15,353 nt of DNA from Halomonas halophila (GTDB lineage: Bacteria > Pseudomonadota > Gammaproteobacteria > Pseudomonadales > Halomonadaceae), in the NCBI GenBank assembly GCA_002433675.1, contig DJIP01000359.1, positions 1-15,353 of the forward strand. The letters run 5' to 3'. This document shows, piece by piece, positions 6,870 to 13,327 of the stretch; within the stretch, counting starts at the first letter, position 1; every line of letters begins with the position of its first letter. Position numbers and translations under genes: made by a program. The notes under the pieces were generated by a model. The model made no database searches, was not told the DNA's origin, and saw only the letters and a list, made by a program, of their open reading frames with translations.

Positions 6870-6878
6870 GATTGCGAC

Positions 6879-7874
6879 ATGACGACTCCCTCCCGTCTTT
6901 CCCTGCTGGGTGCCGGCGTGCTGGCTCTGGGCCTTTGCGCACCGCTGCTGGCCCAGGCCGAAGACCTGCGCTTTGGCGGCAACTTCACCGATGACCACTC
7001 CAGCAGTCGCGCCATGGCGCGCTTCGCCGAGACCCTGGCGGAGCAGAGCGATGGCGATCTGACCGCCCAGCTGTTCCCCAACATGCAGCTGGGTGGTGCC
7101 GGCGAGAATCTCGATCAGGTTAGTTCCGGCGCCATCATGGGCACCTGGATCGGTATCTCCTACCTGTCGCGCACCGTGCCGGAACTCGAGGCGCTGAGCC
7201 TGCCGTTCGCCTTCGACAGCCGCGAGGACGCCTTTGCGCTGATCGACGGTGAGGTCGGCGAGCTGCTCGACGAGAAGCTGGCCGAGGCCGGGTTCGTGGC
7301 GCTGGGCTACATGGAACTCGGCTTCCGCCACGTCACCAACGCCGAGCGGCCGCTTGAATCGATCGAGGACTTTCAGGACCTGAAGATCCGCCTGCAGCCC
7401 AACCAGACCCACCTGGACACCTTCCGCGCCATCGGTGCCAATCCGGTGTCGATGGATATCAAGGAAGTCTACGGCGCGCTGCAGCAGGGGGTGCTCGATG
7501 GCCAGGAGAACCCCTACAGCATCATCGAGACCAAGCGACTGGACGAGGTGCAGCCGTACCTGTCCGATACGGGTCACTTCTACGACTACATCGTGGTGGT
7601 CGCCAATCGCGACAAGTTCGAGGACCTGAGCGACGACCAGCGTGCCACCCTGATGGCGTCCATGGACGAGGCGGTGGCCTGGCAGCGCGAGACCGCGGCG
7701 GCCGAGGACACCCAGGCCCGCGATACCCTGATCGAGCGCGGCATGCAGTTCACCCCGATCAGCGACGAGACCCGCGCGGCCCTGCGTGAGGCCAGCCAGA
7801 GCGTGGTGGATGATCTGCGTGAAAAGCTCGGCGCTGAACTGGTCGACAAGGTGCTCGAGGAGCTGGGGGCATGA
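6879..7874 (+). CDS. dctP: TRAP transporter substrate-binding protein (DctP family), second system
   Basis: Periplasmic solute receptor of the second TRAP system. A signal peptide with the hydrophobic stretch LSLLGAGVLALGLCAPLL ends in AQA (cleavage after A27), giving a mature protein of about 304 residues, the standard DctP length. Classic motifs are the LKIRLQPN strand with the carboxylate-binding arginine R171, KEVYGALQQGVLDGQENPYS (195-214) and a basic residue at R150. It has no cysteines after the signal peptide, in contrast to the first binding protein. The ATG at 6879 has AAGGA seven bases upstream; the in-frame extension back to 6789 lacks a ribosome site. Its stop overlaps the dctQ2 start (ATGA). 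The arginine predicts a carboxylate-bearing ligand; which one is unknown. Confidence 0.95.
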   Translation: MTTPSRLSLLGAGVLALGLCAPLLAQAEDLRFGGNFTDDHSSSRAMARFAETLAEQSDGDLTAQLFPNMQLGGAGENLDQVSSGAIMGTWIGISYLSRTVPELEALSLPFAFDSREDAFALIDGEVGELLDEKLAEAGFVALGYMELGFRHVTNAERPLESIEDFQDLKIRLQPNQTHLDTFRAIGANPVSMDIKEVYGALQQGVLDGQENPYSIIETKRLDEVQPYLSDTGHFYDYIVVVANRDKFEDLSDDQRATLMASMDEAVAWQRETAAAEDTQARDTLIERGMQFTPISDETRAALREASQSVVDDLREKLGAELVDKVLEELGA

Positions 7875-8446
7875 CACGGGCCTGGCAACGCCTGGAGGCC
7901 CACGCGGGCCATCCGGTCCGGCGCCATTTCCTGCATCTGCTGGCGTGGCTGGACCGTGGCTCCTACTACGCCATCCTGCTGGCCATGGGCCTGATGACGC
8001 TGCTGGTGTGCGCCCAGGTGGTGGCACGCTACCTGCTCGGCACCAGCATCGACTCCGCCGATGAGCTGTCCCGGCTGTGCTTTGTATGGGCGATCTTTCT
8101 GGCCATTCCCCACGGCATCAAGAGCGGCATCCACGTCGGTATCGATGCCCTGGTCAGCCACCTGCCAGCCGGCGCCCAGCGCCGGCTGGCCCAGCTGATG
8201 GCGGCGCTGGGGGTGGTACTGATGGTGATCCTGGGGGTGGTTGGAACCGGTGCGGTGATCGACAAGTGGCCGCAGCTGATGCCGACCATGCCGATCACCG
8301 CCGCGGTGTTCTATATCGCGGTGCTGATCTCGGCGATCCACTGTGCGCTACACCTGATTGCCCAGTGCCTGGAGCTTGAACCGCTGCCTTCCGCTCCGGC
8401 CGGCCCCGACTCAGGCCACGACCGCGGCGAGGAGGTGCGCCCATGA
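7871..8446 (+). CDS. dctQ: TRAP transporter small permease (DctQ family), second system
   Basis: 191 residues with four hydrophobic segments (about 32-53, 66-82, 104-126 and 141-166) and the DctQ signature ARYLLGTSIDSADELSRLCF, followed by a conserved loop SGIHVGIDAL. The length is normal for the family and it lacks the long tails of the first system's subunit. It overlaps dctP2 by four bases at the start and dctM2 by four bases at the end, so all three subunits are translationally coupled. It should form the membrane complex with the DctM encoded next to it. Confidence 0.93.
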   Translation: MTRAWQRLEAHAGHPVRRHFLHLLAWLDRGSYYAILLAMGLMTLLVCAQVVARYLLGTSIDSADELSRLCFVWAIFLAIPHGIKSGIHVGIDALVSHLPAGAQRRLAQLMAALGVVLMVILGVVGTGAVIDKWPQLMPTMPITAAVFYIAVLISAIHCALHLIAQCLELEPLPSAPAGPDSGHDRGEEVRP

Positions 8447-9723
8447 CTCTGGCGATTATTCTGAGCTTTGCGGTACTGGCGCTTCTGCGTATGCCGCTGG
8501 CCTTTGCCCTGGGCCTTGCCTCGCTGGTGGGGCTGGTGGTGGGCGGCATGGACCTGGCGGTGCTGCCCCAGCGCATGATGCACTCGGTGGACAGCTTTCC
8601 ACTGATGGCGATTCCGCTGTTCATGCTGGCCGGCGAGTTGATGGTGGCGGCGGGAATCCTCCAGCGTCTGGTCGACTTCGCCAATTCGCTGATCGGCCGC
8701 GTCCACGGCGGGCTCGCCCACGTGGCGATCGTCGCCGGCATGGTGCTGGCGGCGGTCAGTGGTGCAGCGGTTGCCAGCGCCAGCGCGCTGGGCAGTTCGC
8801 TGGTGCCGTCCATGCGTCAGCAGTACGACACCGGCTACAGCAGCGCGGTGGTCGCCTCGGCGGCCAACCTGGGGGCGATCATCCCGCCCAGCAACGCGAT
8901 GATCGTCTACGCCCTGATGGCCGGCTCGAGTGTCTCGGTGGGCGGGCTGTTCATGGCGGGTATCGTGCCTGGGCTGGTGCTGGCGCTGGGTTTCATGGGC
9001 CTGGCGAGCTTCCTGTCGATGCGCCGTGGCTATCCGCTGGCCGGTGGGGTCATCGGGCTACGCCACGTGCTGGTGCAGACCTGGCGGGCGCTGCCCATCC
9101 TGCTGATGCCGATCGTCGTGGTCGGTGGCATCGTCGCCGGCGCCTTCACCCCGACAGAAGGGGCCGGCATCGCGGTGCTCTACGCCCTGGTGATCGGCTT
9201 CTTCGTCACCCGCCAGCTACGCCTGTCGCACCTGCCGCGGGCGATGTTCAACGCCGCGGTCACCGCCGCCATGGTGGGGGCGCTGATCGCCTTCGCCTCG
9301 ACCATGACCTTTGCCTTCACCATCGACCTGGTGCCGATGCGACTGACCAGCGCCCTGCAGGGGCTGACCAGCGACCCGCTGATGTTCCTGCTGCTGGTGA
9401 TGGGGCTGTTGATCCTGGTCGGCATGTTCGTCGAGTCCAACGCCGCCTACATCATGCTGGTGCCGCTGCTGGCACCGATCGCGCTGTCCTACGGCATCGA
9501 TCCGCTGCTGTTCGGCTTTCTGTTCGTGATGAATCTGGTGGTGGGAATGATGACGCCGCCGGTAGGCGTCCTGCTGTTCGTGATGTGCGGCATCTCCAAT
9601 ATCAGCCTGAACGAGCTGATGAAGAGCGCCTGGCCGTTTATCGTCTTCCAGTACGTGGTACTGGTGGCCTGTATTGCCTTCCCCTCGCTGGTCACCTGGC
9701 TGCCGCGGGCACTGGGGTACTGA
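8443..9723 (+). CDS. dctM: TRAP transporter large permease (DctM family), second system
   Basis: 426-residue polytopic inner-membrane subunit that carries the ion-coupled transport path. Signatures are VSGAAVASASALGSS (105-119) and LGAIIPPSNAMIVYA (143-157), with the equivalent PPVGVLLFVMCG in the second half. The start ATG at 8443 lies in an ATGA overlap with dctQ2, behind GAGGAG eight bases upstream. Compared with DctM1, the membrane motifs match but the rest diverges strongly, so this is not a recent duplication. The final codons (GGG TAC TGA) are the first unit of a short tandem repeat that continues past the stop. Confidence 0.95.
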   Translation: MTLAIILSFAVLALLRMPLAFALGLASLVGLVVGGMDLAVLPQRMMHSVDSFPLMAIPLFMLAGELMVAAGILQRLVDFANSLIGRVHGGLAHVAIVAGMVLAAVSGAAVASASALGSSLVPSMRQQYDTGYSSAVVASAANLGAIIPPSNAMIVYALMAGSSVSVGGLFMAGIVPGLVLALGFMGLASFLSMRRGYPLAGGVIGLRHVLVQTWRALPILLMPIVVVGGIVAGAFTPTEGAGIAVLYALVIGFFVTRQLRLSHLPRAMFNAAVTAAMVGALIAFASTMTFAFTIDLVPMRLTSALQGLTSDPLMFLLLVMGLLILVGMFVESNAAYIMLVPLLAPIALSYGIDPLLFGFLFVMNLVVGMMTPPVGVLLFVMCGISNISLNELMKSAWPFIVFQYVVLVACIAFPSLVTWLPRALGY

Positions 9724-9762
9724 ATGATCGAGGTACTGACGACTGAAGTACTGAACGACCGA
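9716..9762 (+). repeat. Three 15-16-base direct repeats beginning at the dctM2 stop
   Basis: The units are GGTACTGAATGATCGA (9716-9731), GGTACTGACGACTGA (9732-9746) and AGTACTGAACGACCGA (9747-9762). The first unit contains the last codon and stop of dctM2. A diverged CGAC-rich remainder runs on to about 9776. It looks like slippage duplication of the gene's 3' end. Confidence 0.55.
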
Positions 9763-9779
9763 ACGACAAGCGACGACAT

Positions 9780-9809
9780 GGCCGAGGTGTCGCATCCGGC
9801 GCCTCGGCC
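9780..9809 (+). terminator. Hairpin between dctM2 and the hydantoin-racemase-like gene
   Basis: GGCCGAGG (9780-9787) pairs with CCTCGGCC (9802-9809): an 8-bp perfect stem, extendable by G-U pairs, with no T tract after it. It is more likely a processing or attenuation structure inside an operon than a full terminator, because the racemase-like gene starts 22 bases later with no clear promoter. Confidence 0.4.
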
Positions 9810-9831
9810 CGTCCCATAACAAGAGACTGCC

Positions 9832-10575
9832 ATGAAGCTTCTGGTCATCAATCCCAATATCTCCGACGACGTCAGCGCGCTGATCGAGCGTGAAGCGCGG
9901 GCAAGCCTGCGCCCGGGCAGCACCTTGAGCATGGCCACCGCGCCCTTCGGCGTGGCCTACATCGAGACCCGCGCCGAGGCGCTGATCGGCGGCTACGCGG
10001 CCCTGGGGCTCGCCGCTGAGCACTACTCCGGCCACGACGCCGTGGTGGTGGCCGCCTTCGGCGATCCCGGCCTGCCCGCGCTGCGCGAAACCCTGCCGAT
10101 CCCGGTAGTGGGGCTGACCGAAGCGGCGCTGATGAGCGCCTGTCAATACGGTGGGCGGTTCTCGATCATCGCCATCTCCCAACGCATCCAGGCCTGGTAC
10201 CGCGAAACCGTGGACAGCTACGGCCTGGGCTCGCGGCTGGCCAGCATCCGCGCCCTGGATGAACCCCTGGCCGCCATCGGCAGCGTGCAGCAGGACCAGG
10301 GCGGGCGGCTGATCGAGCTGGCCGAACGCGCGGTCAGAGACGACGGCGCCGACGTGCTGATCCTGGCCGGCGCCCCGCTGGCGGGGCTGGCCCGCCAGGT
10401 CGCCGCCAAGCTTCCGGTACCGGCGCTGGACGGCGTGACCTGCGCCATCACCCAGGCCCAGGCACTGGTCGATCTCGGCCGCGAAAAGGCCACTGCCGGC
10501 AGCTACGCCGCGTCCCCTGACAAGCCGCACAAGGGCCTGAACAGGGAACTGGCAGCGCTGATCGGCCGGCGTTGA
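9832..10575 (+). CDS. Hydantoin-racemase-family protein lacking both catalytic cysteines
   Basis: 247 residues with the layout of hydantoin/Asp/Glu racemases: N-terminal LLVINPNIS, FGVAYIETRAEA, FGDPGLPALRE, PVVGLTEAAL, GRFSIIAIS and PVPALDGVTCAI. True hydantoin racemases carry one cysteine in ACFGDPG and another in LGCAGM. Here these read AAFGDPG (A75) and LAGAPL (G180), so both catalytic cysteines are absent. The two cysteines present (C104, C204) are not at those positions. Either the protein belongs to a divergent branch with different chemistry, or it binds without racemising. The start at 9832 has only a weak AAGAG site. It follows dctM2 in the same direction, 108 bases on, probably in the same transcript. 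The family is clear; the activity is not. Confidence 0.85.
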   Translation: MKLLVINPNISDDVSALIEREARASLRPGSTLSMATAPFGVAYIETRAEALIGGYAALGLAAEHYSGHDAVVVAAFGDPGLPALRETLPIPVVGLTEAALMSACQYGGRFSIIAISQRIQAWYRETVDSYGLGSRLASIRALDEPLAAIGSVQQDQGGRLIELAERAVRDDGADVLILAGAPLAGLARQVAAKLPVPALDGVTCAITQAQALVDLGREKATAGSYAASPDKPHKGLNRELAALIGRR

Positions 10576-10603
10576 TCTCTCGTGTCCGGGCCGGCCTCGT
10601 CGC

Positions 10604-10609
10604 TATACT
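10604..10609 (+). promoter_or_regulatory. Possible -10 element before the second gntR
   Basis: TATACT lies 54 bases before the gntR2 start in the 88-base gap. No good -35 hexamer stands 16-18 bases upstream, so it would need an activator or be weak. It allows gntR2 a promoter of its own besides read-through from the operon. Confidence 0.3.
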
Positions 10610-10663
10610 GGATCGCTGGCCCTATCCTTGTTCCTTTCCTTCACCGGTCGCTGGATCCTGCCC

Positions 10664-11386
10664 ATGACGTCGACAACCGACGACGCCACCGTCGCTGCAC
10701 CCTCCGATAGAGGCGCGCGTCAGCGAGCGCCTCACCGCCGCCGTATCCAGGCGCCATCCCTGGCCGATGAAGCCTACGATCTGCTCAAGGGATTGATCGT
10801 CCACGGCGAGTTGTCCCCGGGGGAGCGCCTGCTGGAGCCGGCCCTGTGTCGGCGCCTGGGGATCTCGCGCACGCCCCTGCGCGATGCCTTGAACCAGCTG
10901 GCGAGCGAAGGCCTGGTGACCCTGCGGCGCAATCGTAACGCCCTGGTCACCCGGCTGGACGGTGACGAGCTGCGTCATCTGTTCGAGGTCGAGGCCGGGC
11001 TCGAGGCCATGGCGGTGGAACTGGCGGCCGGGCGCATGACAGAGACCGAGCTCAAGCGGCTGGCCTCGCTGCAGACTCGCCTGGAGAAGCAGCACGCCAA
11101 GGGCGATCGTGACGGCTACTTCGCCACCAATACCCGTATCCACGCGCTGCTGGTCGAGGCGGCGCGCAATCCGGTGCTGGTGGAGACCCACCAGCGCCTG
11201 CTCGGCCGGCTCGAGCGGGCGCGCTATCTGGCGCTGGATCGTCTCGGCCGCTGGCAGGAGTCCACCGACGAGCATCGCGCCATCCTCGACGCCCTGATCG
11301 CCAGGGACGCCGACCTTGCCCGCCGCCATATGCACGACCACGTCATGCACACCGGCGTCGCCATCAGCGCCTTGCTGACGCGCTGA
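10664..11386 (+). CDS. GntR-family transcriptional regulator, FCD (FadR-like) subfamily, second copy
   Basis: 240 residues. The first 30 form a basic, polar tail. The winged helix-turn-helix is at about 32-98 (LIVHGELSPGERLLEPAL, LGISRTPLRDALNQLASEGLV), followed by an FCD ligand domain with H160, H204 and H226 as likely metal ligands. As in the first GntR, Asn (N156 in NTRIH) stands where Asp is usual. The two regulators are paralogues. The ATG at 10664 is chosen although its ribosome site is poor (GGAT); the open frame to a TTG at 10628 adds 12 residues of non-conserved type and overlaps the likely promoter. It sits last in the second TRAP/racemase unit, as expected for a local regulator. 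Its final codons and stop (LLTR*) form the first 15 bases of a 56-bp tandem repeat. Confidence 0.92.
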   Translation: MTSTTDDATVAAPSDRGARQRAPHRRRIQAPSLADEAYDLLKGLIVHGELSPGERLLEPALCRRLGISRTPLRDALNQLASEGLVTLRRNRNALVTRLDGDELRHLFEVEAGLEAMAVELAAGRMTETELKRLASLQTRLEKQHAKGDRDGYFATNTRIHALLVEAARNPVLVETHQRLLGRLERARYLALDRLGRWQESTDEHRAILDALIARDADLARRHMHDHVMHTGVAISALLTR

Positions 11387-11527
11387 CTCCCGCTGCGGAC
11401 ATGGCGATGGCCGCGCTCGACGGACCATTGCTGACGCGCTGACTCCCGCTGCGGGCATGGCGACGGCCGCGCTCGACGGATCATTGCTGACACGCTGACT
11501 CCCGCTGTGGGCATGGCGATGGCCGCG
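11372..11527 (+). repeat. 56-bp tandem repeat, 2.8 copies, starting inside the gntR2 3' end
   Basis: Units begin at 11372, 11428 and 11484, each with TTGCTGACGCGCTGACTCCC or a one-base variant. Units 1 and 2 differ at 3 of 56 bases; unit 3 is cut after 44 bases with 3 differences from unit 2. Unit 1 contains the last four sense codons and stop of gntR2, so each copy carries a relic of the gene's end. The period is not a multiple of three and there are no spacers, so it is neither coding nor CRISPR. Confidence 0.9.
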
Positions 11528-11568
11528 TGCTTCTTCTGGGCGCTGAACATCGATGATCAGGACGAGCC

Positions 11569-11597
11569 TTGACAGGCCATGCAAACACGACCATATT
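11569..11597 (+). promoter_or_regulatory. Sigma70-type promoter of the small Fur-box gene
   Basis: A perfect -35 TTGACA (11569-11574) is followed by exactly 17 bases and CATATT (11592-11597, 4 of 6 matches to the -10 consensus). Transcription would begin at about 11604, inside the Fur box. Confidence 0.6.
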
Positions 11598-11603
11598 GCA
11601 AAC

Positions 11604-11622
11604 GCTAATGATTCTCATTGTT
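11604..11622 (+). promoter_or_regulatory. Fur box
   Basis: GCTAATGATTCTCATTGTT matches the 19-bp Fur consensus GATAATGATAATCATTATC at 14 of 19 positions, with a perfect AATGA/TCATT inner palindrome. It covers the expected transcription start just below the -10 element, the standard position for iron-dependent repression. Confidence 0.65.
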
Positions 11623-11652
11623 TTGGGCTATCAGCGTCTGCAGGAGGTCGTC

Positions 11653-11931
11653 ATGTCCTATCGCATCAAGACCGCACTTCACGGTGCCAACCCGACCCTC
11701 GAGATCTTCGACGTCAGCTCGGGCTCCATGCGCATGGCCTGGGAGTACCCGAAAGAGGTGGGCAGCGAAGAGAAGGATCCGGAACTCGCCTCCCTGCGCC
11801 GAGAGGAGGCGATCCACGAGCTGTTTCGACGGCTGTTTCTGTTGACCACCGAACAGTACCTGAAAGGCGAGCTCGGCAGGGACGACAGCGAGGCCTCAGG
11901 GTCACACGGCGGTGGGCACAAGGCGCATTGA
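11653..11931 (+). CDS. Small unknown protein, probably iron (Fur) regulated
   Basis: 92 residues, not recognised as a named family. Begins MSYRIKTALHGANPTLEIFD, followed by SGSMRMAWEYP, then a charged stretch and a helix-like EEAIHELFRRLFLLTTEQYL (51-70). The last ten residues are Gly/His-rich (SHGGGHKAH; H85, H89, H92), which could bind metal. It has no signal peptide, cysteine or membrane segment, so it should be cytoplasmic. The ATG at 11653 is fixed by a strong AGGAGG five bases upstream; an in-frame TTG at 11569 is actually the -35 element. The gene stands alone behind a good promoter and Fur box, so it is expected to be made when iron is scarce. Its 3' end overlaps the convergent gene by 30 bases. 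Existence is well supported; function is unknown. Confidence 0.8.
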   Translation: MSYRIKTALHGANPTLEIFDVSSGSMRMAWEYPKEVGSEEKDPELASLRREEAIHELFRRLFLLTTEQYLKGELGRDDSEASGSHGGGHKAH

Positions 11932-13053
11932 ATCCACGGCCTGGCAGGGCTTGCCGTGGCGCAGCCACAGCACCTTGTCGGTGAGGTCCATGACCACGCT
12001 GAACAGCGTTTCCATACGCTCTGCTTCAGGTACGCTCGAATCGAAGTGACGACACAGGCTGTCCTCGCCGGGGCTATGATCACCGAGCAGGTCGAACAAC
12101 CGCTCGGCGCCGAGCGCGGCGCTCTCGCCGGAAGCCGTACTCTCCGTATCAGCACCCCGTTCATCCACCCCCAGGTCATCGAGCAGTTGCTCGACCAGCG
12201 CGTCGAGGCGACTCAAGCGGGACCAGGAGTCCGGCTTGGGAAAGTCCTCTACCCAGTGGGTGGCGGTGTCGCTGACCAGGTGATTGGTATGGGTGACGAC
12301 CCCGCGTGCTGGTGCGATGGTCCCCGGCTGCCCGGGGTGAACCTCGAGTCCCTCCGCCTGGCCGCTGCCGTCGGCCAGCAGGAAGTGGGCGGGTGCACAG
12401 ACACCGTCGTGGGCGACTTGCCGGGCGGCGTCGAGGGTTTCGCACTCGAGCATGGCGCGCAGAGCGATATGGATCGGCAGCCCCTCGCCACAGGTCGCCG
12501 AGCGGATGGCATTGAGGCCGACCCCGACACCATTGGCGTTGAGCCCTATCTTGCCGACCATGCCGGCCTCGCCCACGCTGATCAAAGGCGGCGCGCCGGG
12601 AGCCTGGATCTCGAGGATCACCAGATGGTCGAGCTGGTCGGCTCGCCAGTCCCAGTTCTGGGCGAGCCACTGGCGGCCGGCGTGGTAGAGCGAAAAGGCT
12701 GAGCAGCCACCGCCGGCGCGGGTCAGCGACACCTCACTGCGACAGTTGAGGGTAAGCACATCGGCCAGATCACCGCCGATGCCCTGAGCAATGCCGTCGA
12801 GCTCCTCGAGTATGGCCGGGTAGCGTCGCTCGATCATCGGCAGGAAGCGTTCGGCGTCACGTCGTGCCTCGTGCCAGCGCAGGCCCGCCAGGTCATGAAA
12901 CAGCCGGTCGTAGATGTCGATGCTGGCAAGAATCGCCTCACGGTGCTGGCTGCCGTGGGCACGGCCGATATCGAGGCGGCTGCCGGAGAGCCTGGTGGGT
13001 GTCAACGACGAGTGGGTGGAGGAGCGGGTGGGAGAGGACGTGGAGGGGGTCAT
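11902..13053 (-). CDS. C45-family autoproteolytic acyltransferase/hydrolase (penicillin acyltransferase-like)
   Basis: 383-residue Ntn-hydrolase of the acyl-CoA:6-aminopenicillanate acyltransferase family (peptidase C45). Such proteins cut themselves before an internal cysteine, which becomes the N-terminal nucleophile of the beta chain and acts on amides. The typical core is seen: LNCRSEV (N103, R105), then GGGCSAF with predicted nucleophile C117, and LAQNWDWR shortly after. Other conserved stretches are GEAGMVGKIGLNANGVGVGLNAI and HTNHL. The first 25 residues are Ser/Thr/Pro-rich and unlike the family core. The ATG at 13053 has AGGGAG six bases upstream. Bacterial members mostly have unknown substrates (acylated amines or amino acids). 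No signal peptide, so probably cytoplasmic. It stands apart from the TRAP clusters. Confidence 0.88.
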   Translation of the reverse strand: MTPSTSSPTRSSTHSSLTPTRLSGSRLDIGRAHGSQHREAILASIDIYDRLFHDLAGLRWHEARRDAERFLPMIERRYPAILEELDGIAQGIGGDLADVLTLNCRSEVSLTRAGGGCSAFSLYHAGRQWLAQNWDWRADQLDHLVILEIQAPGAPPLISVGEAGMVGKIGLNANGVGVGLNAIRSATCGEGLPIHIALRAMLECETLDAARQVAHDGVCAPAHFLLADGSGQAEGLEVHPGQPGTIAPARGVVTHTNHLVSDTATHWVEDFPKPDSWSRLSRLDALVEQLLDDLGVDERGADTESTASGESAALGAERLFDLLGDHSPGEDSLCRHFDSSVPEAERMETLFSVVMDLTDKVLWLRHGKPCQAVDSMRLVPTAV

Positions 13054-13224
13054 GAAGTGCTCCCTGCGATCGAAGCGGCTGCCGCCGGGTCGCTGACATG
13101 GGTGGATATCCCCTCAGCGTAGCAGTTCTGCGCCTGACATGGCGTCGTGGAGATGGCTTTCGAGGTGTCTTGGATGAATTTTAATATATTGATATCGTTC
13201 AATTTTTACACGATTCGCTACCCT

Positions 13225-13245
13225 TCTCGACAATTCCTGTCGAGA
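13225..13245. promoter_or_regulatory. Perfect 8-bp inverted repeat before the small exported protein
   Basis: TCTCGACA (13225-13232) and TGTCGAGA (13238-13245) flank a 5-base loop in the AT-rich gap between the C45 gene and the small exported protein gene. It could be an operator shared by the divergent pair or a leader hairpin. A second, shorter inverted repeat, ATTGA-N6-TCAAT, lies at 13188-13203. A regulator cannot be named. Confidence 0.35.
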
Positions 13246-13327
13246 CTCCCACAGGGCGTTTCACTTTATTAGTCTGCGAAGTTGTATGCTGCCAGAGAGC
13301 CTTACCGGCCATCTCAGGAGACACAAC

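Larger units (their letters stand above)
6302..6878. other. Long intergenic region: degenerate tandem repeats, then AT-rich promoter region of dctP2
   Basis: 577 bases with no convincing gene. A weak GGCGCGG/CCGCGCC stem (6317-6345, 15-base loop, no T tract) follows gntR. Then come 14-16-base degenerate repeats (6344-6472), a GC-rich stretch of no recognised content, and an 8-base repeat CTTTTCGC twice with diverged flanking copies (6598-6628). The composition changes sharply at about 6715 to a strongly AT-rich stretch (to about 6800), expected to hold the promoter of the second TRAP operon. Several poor -10-like hexamers (TATAAA at 6756) are present, but none has a clear -35 partner. Open frames on both strands here have low-complexity R/G/S-rich translations and are not believed. 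Confidence 0.6.

Noticed and set aside
8358..9746. 462-codon plus-strand frame overlapping dctM2
   Set aside because: Out-of-frame shadow; the dctM2 frame shows clear TRAP motifs while this one is Gly/Arg-rich without membrane segments.
9217..10530. 437-codon minus-strand frame across dctM2 and the racemase-like gene
   Set aside because: Antisense to two well-supported genes; His/Gln/Arg-rich composition typical of a reverse-frame artefact in GC-rich DNA.
11372..11527. CRISPR array
   Set aside because: The 56-bp units follow each other without spacers and no cas gene is present.
13188..13203. ATTGA-N6-TCAAT inverted repeat as a named regulator site
   Set aside because: Short arms in AT-rich DNA; no match to a consensus I can name with confidence.
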